Assembly: GCA_027023145.1 (NCBI GenBank)
Contig: JALVWV010000261.1
Span: forward strand, 1 to 8,002
Length of the DNA: 8,002 nucleotides
Source of the DNA: Campylobacteraceae bacterium
GTDB taxonomy: Bacteria > Campylobacterota > Campylobacteria > Campylobacterales > Sulfurovaceae
Direction of reading: 5' to 3'
Shown here: positions 6,491 to 8,002 of the stretch, in pieces
How the letters are laid out: each line of letters starts with the position of its first letter
Numbering within the stretch: position 1 is the first letter of the stretch
Notes under the pieces: model-generated
The model's database searches: none
What the model was told of the DNA's origin: nothing
The model's input: the letters and a program-made list of their open reading frames with translations, nothing else
Translations under genes and position numbers: made by a program

Positions 6491-6520
6491 TTGAAGAGGT
6501 TGATATTATTGTGGTATAAT
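6491..6520 (+). promoter_or_regulatory. Promoter of the PIN toxin-antitoxin operon
   Basis: TTGAAG (6491-6496) and a consensus TATAAT (6515-6520) are 18 bp apart, followed by AGAGGA (6546-6551) and the ATG at 6559. An AATGATT direct repeat spans the -10 and start region (6518-6524 and 6527-6533) and could be an operator, but this is weak. Confidence 0.55.
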
Positions 6521-6558
6521 GATTTGAATGATTGATGAAATTGAAAGAGGACTCGACC

Positions 6559-6870
6559 ATGCAAGTAGCTTTGAATCTTGGAACAATTGATATCAATGAC
6601 CAGGAGGTCGCTCAGTTTATTCAAAACAAGAATGTCGATGAGATCAAAGCACTTTTTGTAAACTTTTTAAAAAAACAAACGACTACACATCCACATCGCA
6701 CAGGCGATAGTTTAGATAATCGACTTAAAAATCTAAAAGTGATTCATCCTGAAAAAAGCAGACGAGTCAGAGAGGCACTGGGCTCACTCAATCAAAAGTT
6801 GGAACCATTAAAGCACATCAATATTGACGCAGAAAAAGATCGATACATCAAAGAGAAATTCTCACTATGA
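6559..6870 (+). CDS. Probable antitoxin partner of the PIN-domain toxin
   Basis: A 103-aa small protein of a family I do not recognise by name. It ends in ATGA overlap with the PIN toxin gene, the classic layout of a VapBC-like pair, and that is the main basis for the call. The N-terminal third (VALNLGTIDINDQEVAQFIQNKNVDEIKALFVNFLKK) looks like strand plus helices. The middle is charged, and the end (NIDAEKDRYIKEKFSL) is a candidate toxin-binding tail. I prefer the ATG at 6559 because AGAGGA lies seven bases upstream and the -10 box is at 6515-6520. Starts at 6532 (TTG) and 6535 (ATG) would leave almost no leader. The sequence is much more AT-rich than the flanking core genes, suggesting transfer. 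Confidence 0.75.
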   Translation: MQVALNLGTIDINDQEVAQFIQNKNVDEIKALFVNFLKKQTTTHPHRTGDSLDNRLKNLKVIHPEKSRRVREALGSLNQKLEPLKHINIDAEKDRYIKEKFSL

Positions 6871-7283
6871 GTCTCAGGATATACATTGATACCAATATCT
6901 ATCTAAATGCCATACTCAACCGGGATGAAGGGGTTTCAAAAGAGATTTTCAGTTTCCTAGCAGGTGTGGATGTCGAACTGTATCTCAATGATATATCTAT
7001 CATCAATATCCACTACATCATCCAGAAATCATTTGACAAAGCAGATGTAATAGAGGAGTTGAAAACCATACAAAAAGAAAACAGTCTTGTTTCGGTTGAT
7101 GAAGAGATCATCGAGAACTCTTTGGATAGTGAGTTTAAAGATTTTGAAGATGCTGTTCAATATTTTTGTGCAAAAAAGATAGATGCCGAATTGATCATCA
7201 CTGACAATGTCAGAGATTTTATACTTTCTGATATTCGTGTTATCTCCGCCAAAGATTTTTACAGAGAGTATATTGCTGTATGA
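6867..7283 (+). CDS. PIN-domain toxin (VapC-like ribonuclease)
   Basis: The 138-aa product fits the PIN fold of VapC-type toxins, which are magnesium-dependent RNases. The acidic centre is visible: D8 in YIDTNIYLNAI, D42 in LNDISI, the D92/E94/D95 group in KDFEDAVQYFCA, and D113/D117 in IITDNVRDF. The DFEDAVQYFCA...IITDNVRDF layout fits the PIN_3 type of PIN domain. Its ATG overlaps the antitoxin stop (ATGA), indicating coupled translation and supporting a toxin-antitoxin pair. Its own stop overlaps, again as ATGA, the start of the next gene (copy B). The RNA target is unknown (VapC enzymes cut tRNA or rRNA). AT-rich like its antitoxin. Confidence 0.9.
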   Translation: MSLRIYIDTNIYLNAILNRDEGVSKEIFSFLAGVDVELYLNDISIINIHYIIQKSFDKADVIEELKTIQKENSLVSVDEEIIENSLDSEFKDFEDAVQYFCAKKIDAELIITDNVRDFILSDIRVISAKDFYREYIAV

Positions 7284-7826
7284 CAAAACTATTCTACTCC
7301 ATTCTCTTTTTTGCGCTTCTTGCCCCTTGTGCCAAATCCGCCGACCCCCTCCCGGCGGTCATCCACGGTCACCGCCTCCCGCCGGAGCCGGATCCGAAGG
7401 TCAACAATGCTACGTTGCTCGGGGTGGATGTGAATCATAACGGGGTGCGGGATGATGTGGAGCGGTGGATTTGCGACCTACAAGGATAAGCATCCGATTT
7501 ATATTGATATTGCGATGCAGGCTGGGAGGGCCTATAAACTTGTTTTGGAGCATCCGGAGAGGGCGAAAGAGATACGCATGAGAGTAAACGCTCCTTTGTT
7601 CTGTGCATCGTATTATGAATTCGAAGCACAATTTTTCAATGATCCAATTTTGGTTCATGAGCGCATAGATACACCTGTTAAGAGCAAATATTTCAACACA
7701 AAAGCACGGAAAGATGTTTACTGGAAGTATGATGGACTGTTGAGCGGGGATAGCTATCCTTTGCCAGAAGATAACGAAATGAAAGCACTCTGCGACTTCA
7801 ACACAAGCAAATACGACAAGAAATAA
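7280..7826 (+). pseudogene. Second calcium-motif envelope protein (copy B), broken by a 2-bp deletion
   Basis: This is a paralogue of the lipoprotein at 5876-6478. It starts in ATGA overlap with the PIN toxin stop, and encodes a signal peptide (MTKLFYSILFFALLAPCAKSA, likely signal peptidase I since the residue before C17 is Pro, not a lipobox). The same linker and DVNHNGVRDDVE motif follow at 50-61. Relative to copy A, two bases are missing between 7472 and 7473, giving a premature stop at 7487-7489 (69 aa). The original frame resumes and runs to 7826 with conserved KSKYFNTKARKD and a DFNTSKYDKK end; repaired it would be about 182 aa. All nine base differences from copy A in the shared block are synonymous, so the break is very recent or a sequencing error. 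Re-initiation at ATG 7452 or 7455 is possible but would lack an export signal. Confidence 0.85.
7338..7576 (+). repeat. Direct repeat, copy B of the near-identical block
   Basis: The partner of 5988-6228, lying in the same orientation and enclosing the 3' half of copy A, the PIN toxin-antitoxin operon and the copy B leader. Recombination between the two would remove about 1.35 kb and leave one fused calcium-motif gene. Confidence 0.95.
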
Positions 7827-7827
7827 A

Positions 7828-7862
7828 GGTACGAATGGGGCGCGATGACCTCATCCCATACC
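7828..7862. terminator. Weak hairpin between convergent copy B and ispE
   Basis: ATGGG (7835-7839) can pair with CCCAT (7855-7859), with an inner GATGA (7844-7848)/TCATC (7851-7855) alternative and GGT/ACC flanking. It lies in the 38 bp between the two converging stops. There is no U-tract; the terminator call is tentative. Confidence 0.25.
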
Positions 7863-7864
7863 GC

Positions 7865-8002
7865 TTACCCCTTCACTCGAAAAAACGTACTCCCGCTTCC
7901 GCTGAAAAACCATCCGTCACGGTTGTATTTTTCCAGCTCGGGGCAGATCATCATGGCCGGGGGGAAGAGGTCGTTGAGGGCGGCGGGGTCGGGGACGATG
8001 CG
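7865..8002 (-). CDS. ispE: 4-diphosphocytidyl-2-C-methyl-D-erythritol kinase, C-terminal 45 residues (truncated by window edge)
   Basis: IspE is the GHMP-family kinase of the MEP isoprenoid pathway, phosphorylating CDP-methylerythritol. Only the last 45 codons are present, read on the minus strand from 8002 to a TAA at 7867-7865. The tail contains NDLFPPAMMICPEL and GWFFSGSGSTFFRVKG. NDL and the GSGST glycine-rich loop are the C-terminal signatures of IspE (GHMP motif 3). The start lies outside the window. The gene points towards smpB, as in Helicobacter, where csrA-ispE-smpB are consecutive (from memory). Here the accessory block lies between. The call rests on a short segment, but the motif and context agree. 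Confidence 0.85.
   Translation of the reverse strand, partial: RIVPDPAALNDLFPPAMMICPELEKYNRDGWFFSGSGSTFFRVKG

Noticed and set aside
7280..7340. Lipobox in copy B (LAPC)
   Set aside because: Proline directly before the cysteine does not fit the lipobox consensus; a signal peptidase I site after AKSA or nearby is more likely.

Overview
The window looks like a chromosomal piece of a Campylobacterota member (Sulfurovum/Nitratifractor-like, moderately GC-rich). This rests on the Pta-AckA pair, a cysteine-paired Sel1 (Hcp-like) protein, ispE and smpB lying in the same order and strand as in Helicobacter, and promoters with a clear TATAAT -10 box but little -35. The genus assignment is inference.

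Left region (1-466): two tandem copies of a 188-bp non-coding repeat, each with two small hairpins, followed by the upstream region of pta. Core region (467-4203, + strand): pta and ackA, overlapping by ATGA, form the acetyl-CoA to acetyl-phosphate to acetate/ATP pathway. The AckA is unusually short. A separate TATAAT overlapping the ackA stop drives an uncharacterised three-helix membrane protein. A gene-free stretch with strong secondary structure (4204-4365) separates it from smpB on the minus strand (GTG start).

Accessory region (4873-7826, + strand): a Sel1-type cysteine-rich protein, a RelB-like/ParE toxin-antitoxin pair, a lipoprotein with an EF-hand/TSP3-like calcium motif, a second toxin-antitoxin pair with a PIN toxin, and a second copy of the calcium-motif protein broken by a 2-bp deletion. 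On the minus strand the window ends in the last 45 codons of ispE, which is too short and truncated to stand out as an ORF. The ~3 kb block therefore sits between ispE and smpB and is read on the opposite strand.

Most notable: each calcium-motif gene lies directly downstream of a different toxin-antitoxin pair. The two copies share a ~240-bp block with nine differences, all synonymous, while their 3' halves have diverged. This points to recent gene conversion or duplication under selection, with a very recent (or sequencing-error) frameshift in the second copy.
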